From Gemmatimonadaceae bacterium (GTDB lineage: Bacteria > Gemmatimonadota > Gemmatimonadetes > Gemmatimonadales > Gemmatimonadaceae): a stretch of 64,000 nucleotides of DNA. Under the pieces are notes generated by a model. It saw nothing but the letters and a program-made list of their open reading frames with translations, ran no database searches and had not been told where the DNA came from. Below, in pieces: positions 16,011 to 24,672 of the stretch. Position numbers and translations under genes: made by a program. The stretch spans positions 62,001-126,000 of the forward strand of contig DATLTC010000067.1 in the NCBI GenBank assembly GCA_035533755.1. Reading direction: 5' to 3'. The first letter of the stretch is position 1. Every line of letters starts with the position of its first letter.

Positions 16011-18998
16011 GTGAAGCCGGTAGCCACTGCGGCAGCGCCAGGGCTCTCCCTTGGCGTGAAGTTGCCGCTGCTCATCGGCGCGTTGCTCGTCGTCGTCATC
16101 GGGGTGAACACCTGGGGCGACTACCGCAATCACACGCGCGCCGAAGAATTGATCACCGAGACTCGGCTGGGCCAGGTGGCAGAGGAGCTGAGCCTCGCGT
16201 TCGATCGCACGAGCGGGCAGCTGCTCCAATCCACCGCTGCCGCCGCCCGCGCCAGCGCCGTCCGGGCGTATCTGGAACACCCCGCCACGCGCCTGCGGGA
16301 GGCGGCGCTCGGCGCGCTGTTTCGCGCGGAATCCGGCCCGCAGACGGTCACCGTGCAACTCTGGGATACCGCCGGCCACGTGCTGTTGAGCACCGAGCCG
16401 GACCGTCGTGCCCGCGCGCCCCAGGATGAAGCCCCGCTGCTCCGCCGCGCCGCGATCTCCCCCGCGGGCGCCGTGGGGCGTTTCCATGTGATCGGCGATT
16501 CGGTGGTCTTCGCCGTGGTGTCGCGCGTGCGCCTGCAGCGTCGCGTGGCCGGGTACGTGGTGCACTGGCGCATGATCTCCTCGTCGCCCGACGCGCGCCG
16601 CGCGGCCAGCCTGCTCATCGGCGCCGGCGGGCGCATCCTCGTCGGCAATGCCACCGACAGCGTGTGGAGCGACCTCCAGACGGCCACCGCCGCGCCGCCG
16701 GTCAACCTGTCGCGGACTCGCGGCGTGGTCACGTACCAGCGTCCGCGCATCGGGCGCGTGCTCGCCATGCCGCGGCGCGTGGCCGGCACGCCGTGGACCG
16801 TCGTCGTGGAGTTCCCGTACGACTCGATCATGGCCCCCGTGCGGGACGACGTGTCGCGACTCCTGCTCATGGACGCGCTCGTGCTGCTCCTGGGGCTGGC
16901 GGGGGCGTGGGCCCTGAGCCGGGCGCTCACGGCGCGCCTCTCGCGGCTCACCGCCACCGTGGAATCGACGGCCGCCGGCGGAACGCCGTCCCGCTCCCCG
17001 CATCCCGCCGGCGGCGACGAGCTGGTCCGCCTCGGCCACGCGTTCGACGCGATGGTGGCCCGCGTGGATGACGCGCTTGGCGCGCGGACGGCATCGGAGG
17101 AGCAGTACCGCCGGCTGTTCGAATCGGTGCCGCTCCCGGTCTATGTGTTCGACGTCGAGACCCTGCGCTTCCTGGAGGTGAACGGCGCCGCCGTTCGGCA
17201 CTACGGATATTCCCGTGAAGCATTTCTCACGATGACGCTGCGGGACATCCGATCCGCCGAGGACATTCCGCGCATGGAGGCCGACGTCCACACCCTGAAC
17301 GATCGCCCGCAGGCGCGAGGCATCTGGCGCCACCTCAAGCACGACGGCACGCCGATCGACGTCGAGGTGGTCTCCCACATGATCAACTTCAACGGCCGGC
17401 ACGCGGCGCTCACCGTGGTCACCGACGTCACCGAACGCAACGTCGCCGCCGAAGCGCTCCGGCGCTCGGAGGAGCGGTATCGCTCGCTGTTCCGCGAGGC
17501 CCCGTTCGGCATCGCGCTGTCGTCGGTCGAGGGACGCATCGTCGATGCCAATCCGGCGCTGGCGTCGATGCTCGGCTACCCCTCGGAGCGCGAGATCGTG
17601 GGACGACACGTGGCCGAGCTGTACGCCAATCCCGACGATCGCGGCGAGATCTTTGCCGAGCTGCAGCGCGCCGGGCACTGCCGGCGCGAAGCGCTCCAGT
17701 GGATGCGCCAGGACGGACGACCGATCACGGCGCGGTTCACGGCCCGCGTCGTCTCCGACGCGCGCCACCCCAACGCCTACGTGGAAGCGATCGTCGAGAA
17801 CGTGACCGAGCGCGTGCGCCTGGAGGAGCAGTTCCGCCAAGCCCAGAAGATGGAAGCCATCGGCCGGCTCGCCGGCGGCATCGCGCACGACTTCAACAAC
17901 CTCCTCACGGTGATCCTCGCCACCACGGAACTCCTGCTCGACCGCAGCCCCCCGGCGGGACCGGAGCACGCCGAGCTGGAAGACGTGTATCGCAGCGCGC
18001 AGCGCGGGGCCGATCTCACCCGGCAACTGCTCGCCTTCAGCCGGCGCCAGATGCTGTCGGTGCGGCCGTTGAGCGCGAACACGCTCGTCCGCGGCACCGA
18101 GAGCCTCCTGCGACGGCTGATCGGCGAGGACGTACGCCTCAACGTCATCCCGGCCGCCGGCCACGACACGGTGCTCGCCGACGCGGGACAGCTCGAACAG
18201 GTGCTCATGAACCTCGCCGTGAACGCGCGCGACGCGATGCCCGACGGCGGCGCGCTCACGATCGAAACCCAGGCCGTGGAACTCACCGAGGACCAGACCG
18301 AGCACAGCGTGACCATGCCCCCGGGGGCCTACCTGGTGATCGCCGTGAGCGACACCGGCGTGGGCATGGACGCCGCCGTGCGCGCGCACATCTTCGAGCC
18401 CTTCTTCACCACCAAGGACAAGGACAAGGGCACGGGGCTCGGCCTGGCGACCGTGTACGGCATCGTGAAGCAGATGGGCGGGTACATCTGGGTGTACAGC
18501 GAGGTGGGCGTCGGCACCACGTTCAAGATCTACCTGCCGCGCGTGGCCGAAGCCCCCCGCGCGCGGGCCGCCGAGCCGTCGGGCGGCCGCGCCCACACCG
18601 GCACCGAGACGTTGCTCGTGGCCGAGGACGAGCCCGGCATTCGCAACCTCCTGGTGCGCGTGCTCACCGCCAGCGGCTACACCGTGCTCGCCGCGGCGAG
18701 CGGCGAGGAAGCCACCGAACTCGCGCGGGGCCACGCGTTGCCCATCCATCTGCTCGTGACCGACGTCGTGATGGCCGGCATGCACGGGCCCGACCTGGCC
18801 CGCCACGTGGCCGAGCTGCACCCGGAGGCGGCGGTGCTCTTCCTGTCCGGCTACACCGACGAAGCGGTGGTCCAGCACGGCGTGGACACCGGACGGGCCG
18901 CGTTTCTCCAGAAGCCGTTCACGCACCACGAATTCCTGGCCAAGGTGCGGGACGTCCTCCACGCCGCGGCCGGCGGGGAACACCGCCGGCCGGAGTAG
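16011..18998 (+). CDS. Hybrid sensor histidine kinase with two PAS domains and a C-terminal receiver
   Basis: 995 residues from a GTG 3 nt after the peptidase stop. Order: membrane helix 1 (about 15-37), extracytoplasmic sensor region (about 38-280), membrane helix 2 (about 283-303), HAMP linker, PAS 1 (about 365-480), PAS 2 (about 490-605), HisKA with His 626 in GGIAHDFNNLL, HATPase with DTGVGM and GTGLGLATVYGIVKQMGG, and a receiver (about 865-980) with acceptor Asp 918 in LLVTDVVMAG. All catalytic motifs are intact. No DNA-binding regulator is adjacent, so the output partner is elsewhere. Sharing a transcript with prolyl oligopeptidase suggests, but does not prove, a link to peptide sensing. 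No strong Shine-Dalgarno is visible; translation may be coupled to the peptidase. Confidence 0.93.
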   Translation: MKPVATAAAPGLSLGVKLPLLIGALLVVVIGVNTWGDYRNHTRAEELITETRLGQVAEELSLAFDRTSGQLLQSTAAAARASAVRAYLEHPATRLREAALGALFRAESGPQTVTVQLWDTAGHVLLSTEPDRRARAPQDEAPLLRRAAISPAGAVGRFHVIGDSVVFAVVSRVRLQRRVAGYVVHWRMISSSPDARRAASLLIGAGGRILVGNATDSVWSDLQTATAAPPVNLSRTRGVVTYQRPRIGRVLAMPRRVAGTPWTVVVEFPYDSIMAPVRDDVSRLLLMDALVLLLGLAGAWALSRALTARLSRLTATVESTAAGGTPSRSPHPAGGDELVRLGHAFDAMVARVDDALGARTASEEQYRRLFESVPLPVYVFDVETLRFLEVNGAAVRHYGYSREAFLTMTLRDIRSAEDIPRMEADVHTLNDRPQARGIWRHLKHDGTPIDVEVVSHMINFNGRHAALTVVTDVTERNVAAEALRRSEERYRSLFREAPFGIALSSVEGRIVDANPALASMLGYPSEREIVGRHVAELYANPDDRGEIFAELQRAGHCRREALQWMRQDGRPITARFTARVVSDARHPNAYVEAIVENVTERVRLEEQFRQAQKMEAIGRLAGGIAHDFNNLLTVILATTELLLDRSPPAGPEHAELEDVYRSAQRGADLTRQLLAFSRRQMLSVRPLSANTLVRGTESLLRRLIGEDVRLNVIPAAGHDTVLADAGQLEQVLMNLAVNARDAMPDGGALTIETQAVELTEDQTEHSVTMPPGAYLVIAVSDTGVGMDAAVRAHIFEPFFTTKDKDKGTGLGLATVYGIVKQMGGYIWVYSEVGVGTTFKIYLPRVAEAPRARAAEPSGGRAHTGTETLLVAEDEPGIRNLLVRVLTASGYTVLAAASGEEATELARGHALPIHLLVTDVVMAGMHGPDLARHVAELHPEAAVLFLSGYTDEAVVQHGVDTGRAAFLQKPFTHHEFLAKVRDVLHAAAGGEHRRPE

Positions 18999-19007
18999 CG
19001 CGCGCGC

Positions 19008-19406
19008 CTACTGCGTGACGACCACCGTGCCCACGAATCCGGGATACCGCGCCGGTGGATGGAGGGTGCAGTGATAGCGGTACGTGCCCGGCTGGTCGAA
19101 GGTGTGCTGGAACGCCCCGCCCTTGGTGGACCCGGCGGCCGGCGGCGAGAGCGTTCCGCTGTCCCAGATGCCGTCGTCGCTGGTGGTCGTGTGCGGCACC
19201 GCGCCCTGGTTCGTCCACCGCACCGTGCCACCCACCCGCACGGTGACCGTGAAGGGCGTGAACACGAAGTCCTTGATCTGCACGTCGGTGACCACGCCGC
19301 CCCCACCGCCACCGCCGCCTCCACCGCCGTCGCTCAGCGGCGCCGTGGCACTGCAGCCGGCGGTCATCGTCATGGCCGCCAGCAAGAGAATGGTCGGAAC
19401 GCGCAC
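19008..19406 (-). CDS. Cupredoxin-domain lipoprotein (plastocyanin-like)
   Basis: About 132 residues from a GTG at 19406 (start uncertain; no clear ribosome site). A lipoprotein signal (PTILLLAAMTMTAGC) is followed by a run of eleven Gly encoded by GGN repeats, then a single cupredoxin domain. Visible copper ligands are the His in GAVPHTTTSDD and the Cys and His in YRYHCTLHPP. The usual axial Met after the HPxM-type loop is absent: the loop reads HPPARYPGFVGTV. The copper site could therefore be three-coordinate or use another ligand, or the protein may not bind copper. It may be an electron carrier anchored at the envelope. It lies downstream of the CHRD gene on the same strand, separated by a strong stem-loop. 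Confidence 0.8.
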   Translation of the reverse strand: MRVPTILLLAAMTMTAGCSATAPLSDGGGGGGGGGGGVVTDVQIKDFVFTPFTVTVRVGGTVRWTNQGAVPHTTTSDDGIWDSGTLSPPAAGSTKGGAFQHTFDQPGTYRYHCTLHPPARYPGFVGTVVVTQ

Positions 19407-19439
19407 GAGTGTGGAATGCAGAGGGTGAACCGGTGGATC

Positions 19440-19477
19440 GGTGGGTCGATGCGCCGGACCCCGCGCATCGACCCACC
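19440..19477 (-). terminator. Perfect 15-bp stem-loop after the CHRD gene
   Basis: GGTGGGTCGATGCGC (19440-19454) pairs perfectly with GCGCATCGACCCACC (19463-19477) with an 8-nt loop. It starts 11 nt beyond the CHRD stop and lies before the cupredoxin gene. It is the longest perfect hairpin I saw in the window and has no U-tract. Confidence 0.6.
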
Positions 19478-19488
19478 GGCGCACCACG

Positions 19489-19953
19489 TTACTGTTTCTC
19501 GATCTGTCCGCGGATCTCCCCGCCCTTGTTCGCCGCCGTATGGACGTTCACGTACGCGTCGCCGCCGTTGATCAGCGCCATCAACGAATCGCCGGAGACT
19601 CCCTTGCTCACTTCCTTGGCGAGATCGATGAACCCGGACGCCAGCCCGCCGGACGCCACGTGCTTGATCGTGAACGAGTACACCGGCGGCCCGCCCACGC
19701 CCACCTTGCCCACGTGGATGTGCGCCATCGTCGCCGCGCCCGTGAGGCCCTTGACGGTGATCGCGTAGCGCAGGCGCATGCCCACCAGCGTGAAGTGGGC
19801 CGTGCCGGTGCCGGTGGTGGTGTTGGCCGGCGTCTCCGCGGCGCCGGTCATCTGGGCCACGTACTTGACCGCCTGCGGGCGCGGGGCCGACGGGCCGGTC
19901 CAGCCCGCGACCAGCGCGACGGATGCTGCGATGCCGAGGATACGGAAATGCAT
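19489..19953 (-). CDS. CHRD-domain exported protein
   Basis: 154 residues from the ATG at 19953, which has GGAGA seven nt upstream. A signal peptide (ILGIAASVALVAGWTGPSA) precedes a single CHRD domain: YVAQMTGAAETPANTTTGTG, LRYAITVKGLTGAATMAHIH and the terminal GGEIRGQIEK. The domain is named after chordin; in bacteria it is found in secreted proteins whose function is unknown. The gene is divergent from the AarF/UbiB gene across about 250 nt. It may form a loose envelope pair with the cupredoxin lipoprotein that follows. Confidence 0.88.
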   Translation of the reverse strand: MHFRILGIAASVALVAGWTGPSAPRPQAVKYVAQMTGAAETPANTTTGTGTAHFTLVGMRLRYAITVKGLTGAATMAHIHVGKVGVGGPPVYSFTIKHVASGGLASGFIDLAKEVSKGVSGDSLMALINGGDAYVNVHTAANKGGEIRGQIEKQ

Positions 19954-20202
19954 GGGACGATCTCCAAGGTGTGAGACGGGGTGCGTCACCTGCCGACCGG
20001 ATGCCGGCCTCGGCTCCGATCGCCCTGCCATGGGGAAAACACTCACCACAATACGGGAAAACCGCTCGCCGCGCTGCGGCGGGGGCCCGACAGACCGGCG
20101 ATCGCGGGTCGCGTAGGATGCGGCATTGGCCCTTGTCGGCCACGCCGCCCCCCGGAACCCGAGACCCGGACGGCGCGCGATCCGTCATCCCGGGAGCTCC
20201 GG

Positions 20203-21879
20203 ATGCCGACGTCCACCGTGCCCAGTACCCCGTCCGTCCCGTCAGGTGCCGCCGGCACCGCGGGGGCGCCGCCGCGGCACCTGCTCGCGTTCGGGCCCGG
20301 CGCCGTGGCGCGCCGGACGCCGCGAATGTTCGGCATCCTGCGCGTGCTGCGCCGTCACGGCATTCTGGGCGCCCTCCGCGGACGCCGCCACTGGCCCGAG
20401 CCCACCGAGGTGCGTGCGGCCCTCGAGGAACTGGGCGTGGTGTTCCTCAAGTTCGGCCAGGTGCTGGCGGTGCGCCGCGACATCCTGCCCGACGAGTACA
20501 CGCGCGAACTCGAACGCCTGCACGACCGGCTGCCGCCGATGCCGTTCGCCGACGTCGTGGCCACCATCGAGCACGATCTGGGAGGCACGCTGCGCGACCA
20601 CTTCGCGTCGGTGGACGAGCGCCCGATCGCCGCCGCCACCATCGCGCAGGTGCACCGGGCCACCCTCCCCGACGGTCGCCAGATCGTGCTCAAGGTGCGA
20701 CGCGCGGGCCTCGAGTCGCGCGTGGCCGAGGACACCGCCATTCTCGCGTACCTCGCGGCGCTGGCCGAGCGGTATGTGCCCCGCCTGCAGACGTTCGACC
20801 TCGTGGGGATGATTCAGGAATTCCGATACGCCCTGCAGCGCGAGATGGACTTCCGCCTCGAGGCGCGCACCATCCGCCGGTTCCGCGAGGCCCTGCGCGA
20901 CGTGGACGGCGTATGGACCCCGGACATCGTGCCCGAGTACTGCGGCCCGGCCGTGATCGCGATGGAGTATTTCAGCGGCGTGCGCGTGGATCGGTACGCC
21001 GTGAGCCATCCCGACGAGCGCCCCCGCCTGGCCCGCGGCATCGCCACCCTGCTGCTGCACCAGATCTTCGAGAACGGGCTGTTCCAGGCCGACCCGCACC
21101 CCGGCAACATCGCCGTGCTCGCCGACGGCCGCCTGTGCCTGCACGATTTCGGCATGGTGGGCGAACTCGACGCGGCCATGCGCGACAGCCTCACGTCGCT
21201 GCTCGACGCGGTGGTGCGCGGCGACGTGCGCGACACCGCCGACGCGTATCTGGAGTTGGGCCTCGTGGGCGCCGATGTGGACCGTCCCGCCCTCGAAGCC
21301 GACCTCAGTGCCCTGCTCCGCCGCATCCACGAGCAGGACATCGCCGAGATCTCGGTGGGCGACGCCCTGCAATCGTTGCTGCGGGTGGGCACGAGCCATC
21401 GCATCCGCAATCCGGGCGCCGTCCTGCTGCTCACCCGCGCCTTCCTGCTCGCCGAAGCGGTCATGCGCGACCTCGACCCCGCGCTCAGCGTGGCCGCGGC
21501 GTTCCAGGACGAGATGCAGCGCGTGGCGATGCGACGGTTCACGCCGTCGCGGCTTCTGGACGACGCGCGCCGCGCACAGCGGGAGATCGAGAAGCTCCTG
21601 GGCAGCGCGCCCGCGGATATGCGGCGCACCCTGCACCGGCTCTCCGAGGGCGAGTTGGGCCAGGTGCGCATTCCTGCGCTCGAGAGCACCGAACGCCGCG
21701 CCAGCCGCGGCATCGAGCGCCTCACCGGCGCCGTGGCGTCGGCGGCCCTGTTGATCGCCGGCGCCCTGCTCGTCGTGGCCGGCGGCTGGCACCGTTATCT
21801 GGGCGACGTGCTGCTCGCGTTCGGCGCCGTGGACACGGCGATGGTCGGGATCGGCGCCTGGCGGGGCCGCGCCCGGTAG
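20203..21879 (+). CDS. ABC1/AarF/UbiB family atypical kinase
   Basis: 558 residues from the ATG at 20203 (GGGAG six nt upstream). The atypical kinase hallmarks are present: FLKFGQVL (K-x-G-Q motif), AAATIAQVHRA (Ala-rich loop in place of the Gly-rich loop), IVLKVRRAG with the ATP-contacting Lys, EMDFRLEA, FQADPHPGNIAVL (catalytic loop) and LHDFGMVG (metal Asp). Two hydrophobic segments at the C-terminus (about 510-550) suggest membrane anchoring. Family members support ubiquinone or other isoprenoid-lipid metabolism through ATPase activity. No quinone biosynthesis gene adjoins it, so the pathway cannot be assigned. It converges with the CYTH gene, 12 nt between stops. Confidence 0.92.
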   Translation: MPTSTVPSTPSVPSGAAGTAGAPPRHLLAFGPGAVARRTPRMFGILRVLRRHGILGALRGRRHWPEPTEVRAALEELGVVFLKFGQVLAVRRDILPDEYTRELERLHDRLPPMPFADVVATIEHDLGGTLRDHFASVDERPIAAATIAQVHRATLPDGRQIVLKVRRAGLESRVAEDTAILAYLAALAERYVPRLQTFDLVGMIQEFRYALQREMDFRLEARTIRRFREALRDVDGVWTPDIVPEYCGPAVIAMEYFSGVRVDRYAVSHPDERPRLARGIATLLLHQIFENGLFQADPHPGNIAVLADGRLCLHDFGMVGELDAAMRDSLTSLLDAVVRGDVRDTADAYLELGLVGADVDRPALEADLSALLRRIHEQDIAEISVGDALQSLLRVGTSHRIRNPGAVLLLTRAFLLAEAVMRDLDPALSVAAAFQDEMQRVAMRRFTPSRLLDDARRAQREIEKLLGSAPADMRRTLHRLSEGELGQVRIPALESTERRASRGIERLTGAVASAALLIAGALLVVAGGWHRYLGDVLLAFGAVDTAMVGIGAWRGRAR

Positions 21880-21891
21880 CGGCCGCGCGCC

Positions 21892-22371
21892 TCAGTGGGC
21901 GTCGGGCCAACGCGTGTACGGGAGTCGCGCGAGGTTGGAATTGAAGTACCGCGGGTCGTCCGACACCTCCAACCCCACCCACGGCGGAAGCTTCACCACC
22001 GCGTTGGCCGCCGGCAGTTCCACCTCGGCGAGGACGAGTCCCGCATTCTCCCCCTCGAACACATCCACCTCCCATACCCGCCCGTCGAAGGCCACGCGGT
22101 GCCGCACCTTCTCGATCAGCGGCGCCGGACACAGCCGGTCGAGCATCACGTCGGCGTCGGCCACGGGGATCGGATATTCGAACTCCAGCCGCTCGATTCC
22201 CACCGTCGCGCCCTTGATCGTCAGAAAGCCCTGATCGCCCACGGCGCGCACGCGCACCACGTGCGCCGCCTCGGTGGACAGGTACCCCTGGCGGAACCGC
22301 TTGCCCGCCGCCGCATCCGGGCGCCACATGTCGTGCTTGACCAGGAACTTCCGTTCGATCTCGATCGCCAC
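21892..22371 (-). CDS. CYTH-domain protein (triphosphate tunnel metalloenzyme type)
   Basis: 159 residues from a GTG at 22371 with GAGG five nt upstream. It begins with the diagnostic E-x-E-x-K signature (VAIEIERKFLVK), then FRQGYLSTEAAHVVRVRAVG, LTIKGATVGIERLEFEYPIP, VWEVDVFEGENAGLVLAEVE and a C-terminal PRYFNSNLAR. This is the compact bacterial CYTH family related to inorganic triphosphatase and class IV adenylate cyclase. All the tunnel-lining charged residues I can recognise (Glu, Lys, Arg) are retained. Most simple bacterial CYTH proteins hydrolyse tripolyphosphate; activity here is inferred. A second CYTH-like gene lies upstream on the same strand. Confidence 0.9.
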   Translation of the reverse strand: MAIEIERKFLVKHDMWRPDAAAGKRFRQGYLSTEAAHVVRVRAVGDQGFLTIKGATVGIERLEFEYPIPVADADVMLDRLCPAPLIEKVRHRVAFDGRVWEVDVFEGENAGLVLAEVELPAANAVVKLPPWVGLEVSDDPRYFNSNLARLPYTRWPDAH

Positions 22372-22512
22372 GGGATCCTCAGCGTGCCGGTATGAACCGC
22401 ATCTGGAAGATGTTGAACTTGCCGCCAGGAACGAATGGCGCCACCCCCAGGACTGGCCATGCATTGTGGTCGTCGATCATCCATGCGGGGTTGAGCGCCC
22501 TGCGTGTGCGGC

Positions 22513-23190
22513 CTACCACGCGCTCTCCATGGACGGGGAGGACGAGTGATCGTGCAGCCCGAGAATGCGCTTCAGCGCCCGCGGGCAATTCTCATTCGCG
22601 GTCGGATCGAGCTTGAGCTGTTCGAGCGCCCCCAGCACTCGCATCGGATCGGCGTCCGCGAAGGACACCGTGTTCCAGCGGTGCGTACCCATCGTGATCT
22701 GCGCGCGCTCGCCGCGACACCCCGCCACGGTCATCGGCCGGCGGCGCTTGGTGAGCGTGACGATGCGGAGGTCGCGGTGCGGCACGACCACGTTGCGGAG
22801 CAGGTCGGCCAGCGAGTGCGGGGGCGTGCCGGGAGCCGGCGCCGGGAGGGCCCAGGCGTCGAACGCCGCCGACAGCGCGTCGGCGGCCAGGGGGAATTCT
22901 GCCGTGATATCCGGCCGCCAGAACTCGAGGTCGCCCGCGCCGGCCCGCTCCAGCCGCTCGATGTGGAGCCGGCCGTCGCAGATCTTCACGTTGTGCGGCG
23001 ACAGCAGCGAGAGCACATGCGTTTCCTCGCGCTCCGCAACGTCCGGCGCCTCGGTTACCTCGCCGCCGCCCGGCGGGGCAACGAACGTACGCTCGAACGC
23101 CCGCCATTCCCACCGCGGAACGCCGGCGGCGTGCCCCCCGGCTCCCCCGTCGGCGATCGCCGGATTGCTGACCCGCCCCGCAAATTCCAC
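22513..23190 (-). CDS. Putative divergent CYTH-like domain protein
   Basis: 225 residues from a GTG at 23190 with GAGGAG eight nt upstream. Recognisable elements are WEWRAFERTF near the N-terminus, VKICDGRLHIERLER, a following DLEFWRPDITAEFPL, and a C-terminal CRGERAQITMGTHRWNTVSF. The W-R-x-F start and the K-I-R-D-x-L-x-x-K-type strand followed by G-L-E-x-W-x-P recall proteins annotated as CYTH-like or adenylate-cyclase-like. The E-x-E-x-K motif itself is missing, so the assignment is tentative. It lies between the CYTH gene and the MgtC/DUF4010 gene, all on the minus strand, and may belong to one transcript with them. Confidence 0.6.
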   Translation of the reverse strand: MEFAGRVSNPAIADGGAGGHAAGVPRWEWRAFERTFVAPPGGGEVTEAPDVAEREETHVLSLLSPHNVKICDGRLHIERLERAGAGDLEFWRPDITAEFPLAADALSAAFDAWALPAPAPGTPPHSLADLLRNVVVPHRDLRIVTLTKRRRPMTVAGCRGERAQITMGTHRWNTVSFADADPMRVLGALEQLKLDPTANENCPRALKRILGLHDHSSSPSMESAW

Positions 23191-23335
23191 CGCTCCAACT
23201 CCTCGTGCAGACTCGCGAAGAATCGGCGTTCGGGGAGAGCCGCCCTATCGGGAAAACCCTCGCCTCGGGTCGGGCGAAGCGCGTACGTGCCCGCCCGCTT
23301 TGCCCACAGATCCGTACGGGAACCCAACGGACCGG

Positions 23336-24643
23336 CTAGACGCGCCCGCCGAGCCAGAGCCCCAGCACGGCTGCCGCCGCCAGCGCGAGAAACCCGGGCG
23401 CCACGGCGCGCCGGAACCTGGGCGATCCGAGCCCCAGCGCCACGCCAAGCTTGAGCAACGTATTCGAGAGCACTCCCACCACGATGCCTTGCGCCGCCAG
23501 CCCGCTGCTGGCGCCGTCGGCCACCGACCGGCACATCGACACGGTCAGCGCGTCCACGTCGGTGAGACCGAGTACCGCCGCCGAGCCGAGCACGCCCACG
23601 GAGCCCCACAGCTCGCTGGCCACCGACAGCGCCATCATCGCCAGTTGGAACACCAGCGCCAGTTGGATGGCCGACCAGAGACGCAGCGGACTCTGCCGTT
23701 CCGGCTTCACCTCGCTCGACGCGGCCGGCGAGGGACGCCGCAGCAAGATGGCCACCAGCCCTGCCCCCACGATGGCCGACGGGAGCAGCATCGGAACCAG
23801 CGCCCGCGCCACACCCACATTGAGGATCGCCGACGTGGTGAATACCCGCGCCACGAGCACGGTGCACGCCCCGATGACGCCGAGCGCCAGCGGGCCGCTC
23901 AATTCCGCGCCGTTCCGGCTCAGCCGCGAGAACTGGAACGTGACGGCCGTGGACGAGACGAGGCCGCCGATTATTCCCGTGACGCCATACCCGCGCTCCG
24001 CGCCCACGGCGTGGCGGGCCACGTGCCCCGCGAAGTTGAGCCCGGAGAACAGGAGCACGATCGTCCACAGCATGCGCGGCCGGATGCCACCCAGCGGTCC
24101 GAACGGACCTTCGGGCAACAGTGGCAGCACCACCAGCGCCAGCACCGCGAACTGCAGCGCGGCGCGCATCTCGCCCTCGCCGATCTTCCGCACCAGCCAG
24201 TGCAGCCGCTCCTTCTCGCCCAGCGCCAGAACCACCACGGCCACGGCGCCCGCAGCCAGCGCCATCTGTCCGATTCCCGCCAGGGCGCCCAGCGCGAGGA
24301 CCACGAGCGCCGCCGCCTCGGTGGTGCCATCCAGGTCCATGCCGGGCCGGCGCACCGCCATGGCGTAGGCAATGGCCACAAACACCACGCCGCCGGCCAG
24401 CAGCACGGCGGTGGCAGCAACGTAGCCCCACCAGAGCAGCAGCCCCGCCGCGCCGCCGAGGATGCCCAGGAGCAGAAAGGTGCGCACCCCCGCGAAGCGC
24501 GCTTGCGGTCCCGACGCGTGTCCCGACCACTCCCGCTCCGTGCCCACGGCCAGCCCCACCAGCGCGGCCATGCTCAGCCGGACGGCAGCTTCGAGGGCGG
24601 GCGGCACACCCGGGAACAGTTCAATGATCGTTGTCATGACCAT
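23336..24643 (-). CDS. MgtC/SapB and DUF4010 domain integral membrane protein
   Basis: 435 residues with about 12 hydrophobic segments. The N-terminus LSMAALVGLAVGTEREWSGH matches the MgtC-type motif (L-x-G-x-x-x-G-x-E-R-E). The C-terminal half matches the DUF4010 part: GYGVTGIIGGLVSSTAVTFQ, then LGLTDVDALTVSM. Proteins with this architecture are membrane-embedded and of unknown function; a link to magnesium or pH homeostasis is only by analogy with MgtC. Start alternatives are the ATGs at 24643 and 24637, neither with a strong ribosome site. It lies 29 nt downstream of the NtrC-type regulator stop, same strand. Confidence 0.85.
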   Translation of the reverse strand: MVMTTIIELFPGVPPALEAAVRLSMAALVGLAVGTEREWSGHASGPQARFAGVRTFLLLGILGGAAGLLLWWGYVAATAVLLAGGVVFVAIAYAMAVRRPGMDLDGTTEAAALVVLALGALAGIGQMALAAGAVAVVVLALGEKERLHWLVRKIGEGEMRAALQFAVLALVVLPLLPEGPFGPLGGIRPRMLWTIVLLFSGLNFAGHVARHAVGAERGYGVTGIIGGLVSSTAVTFQFSRLSRNGAELSGPLALGVIGACTVLVARVFTTSAILNVGVARALVPMLLPSAIVGAGLVAILLRRPSPAASSEVKPERQSPLRLWSAIQLALVFQLAMMALSVASELWGSVGVLGSAAVLGLTDVDALTVSMCRSVADGASSGLAAQGIVVGVLSNTLLKLGVALGLGSPRFRRAVAPGFLALAAAAVLGLWLGGRV

Positions 24644-24672
24644 GCAGGATCGCACCGCCGAACCCCGCAGCG

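Noticed and set aside
13899-18983. A very long open frame (about 1,690 codons) on the minus strand opposite the peptidase and kinase genes
   Set aside because: Its translation is Arg/His/Val-rich with no domains, the usual mirror of GC-rich coding DNA. The plus-strand peptidase and kinase have complete catalytic motifs.
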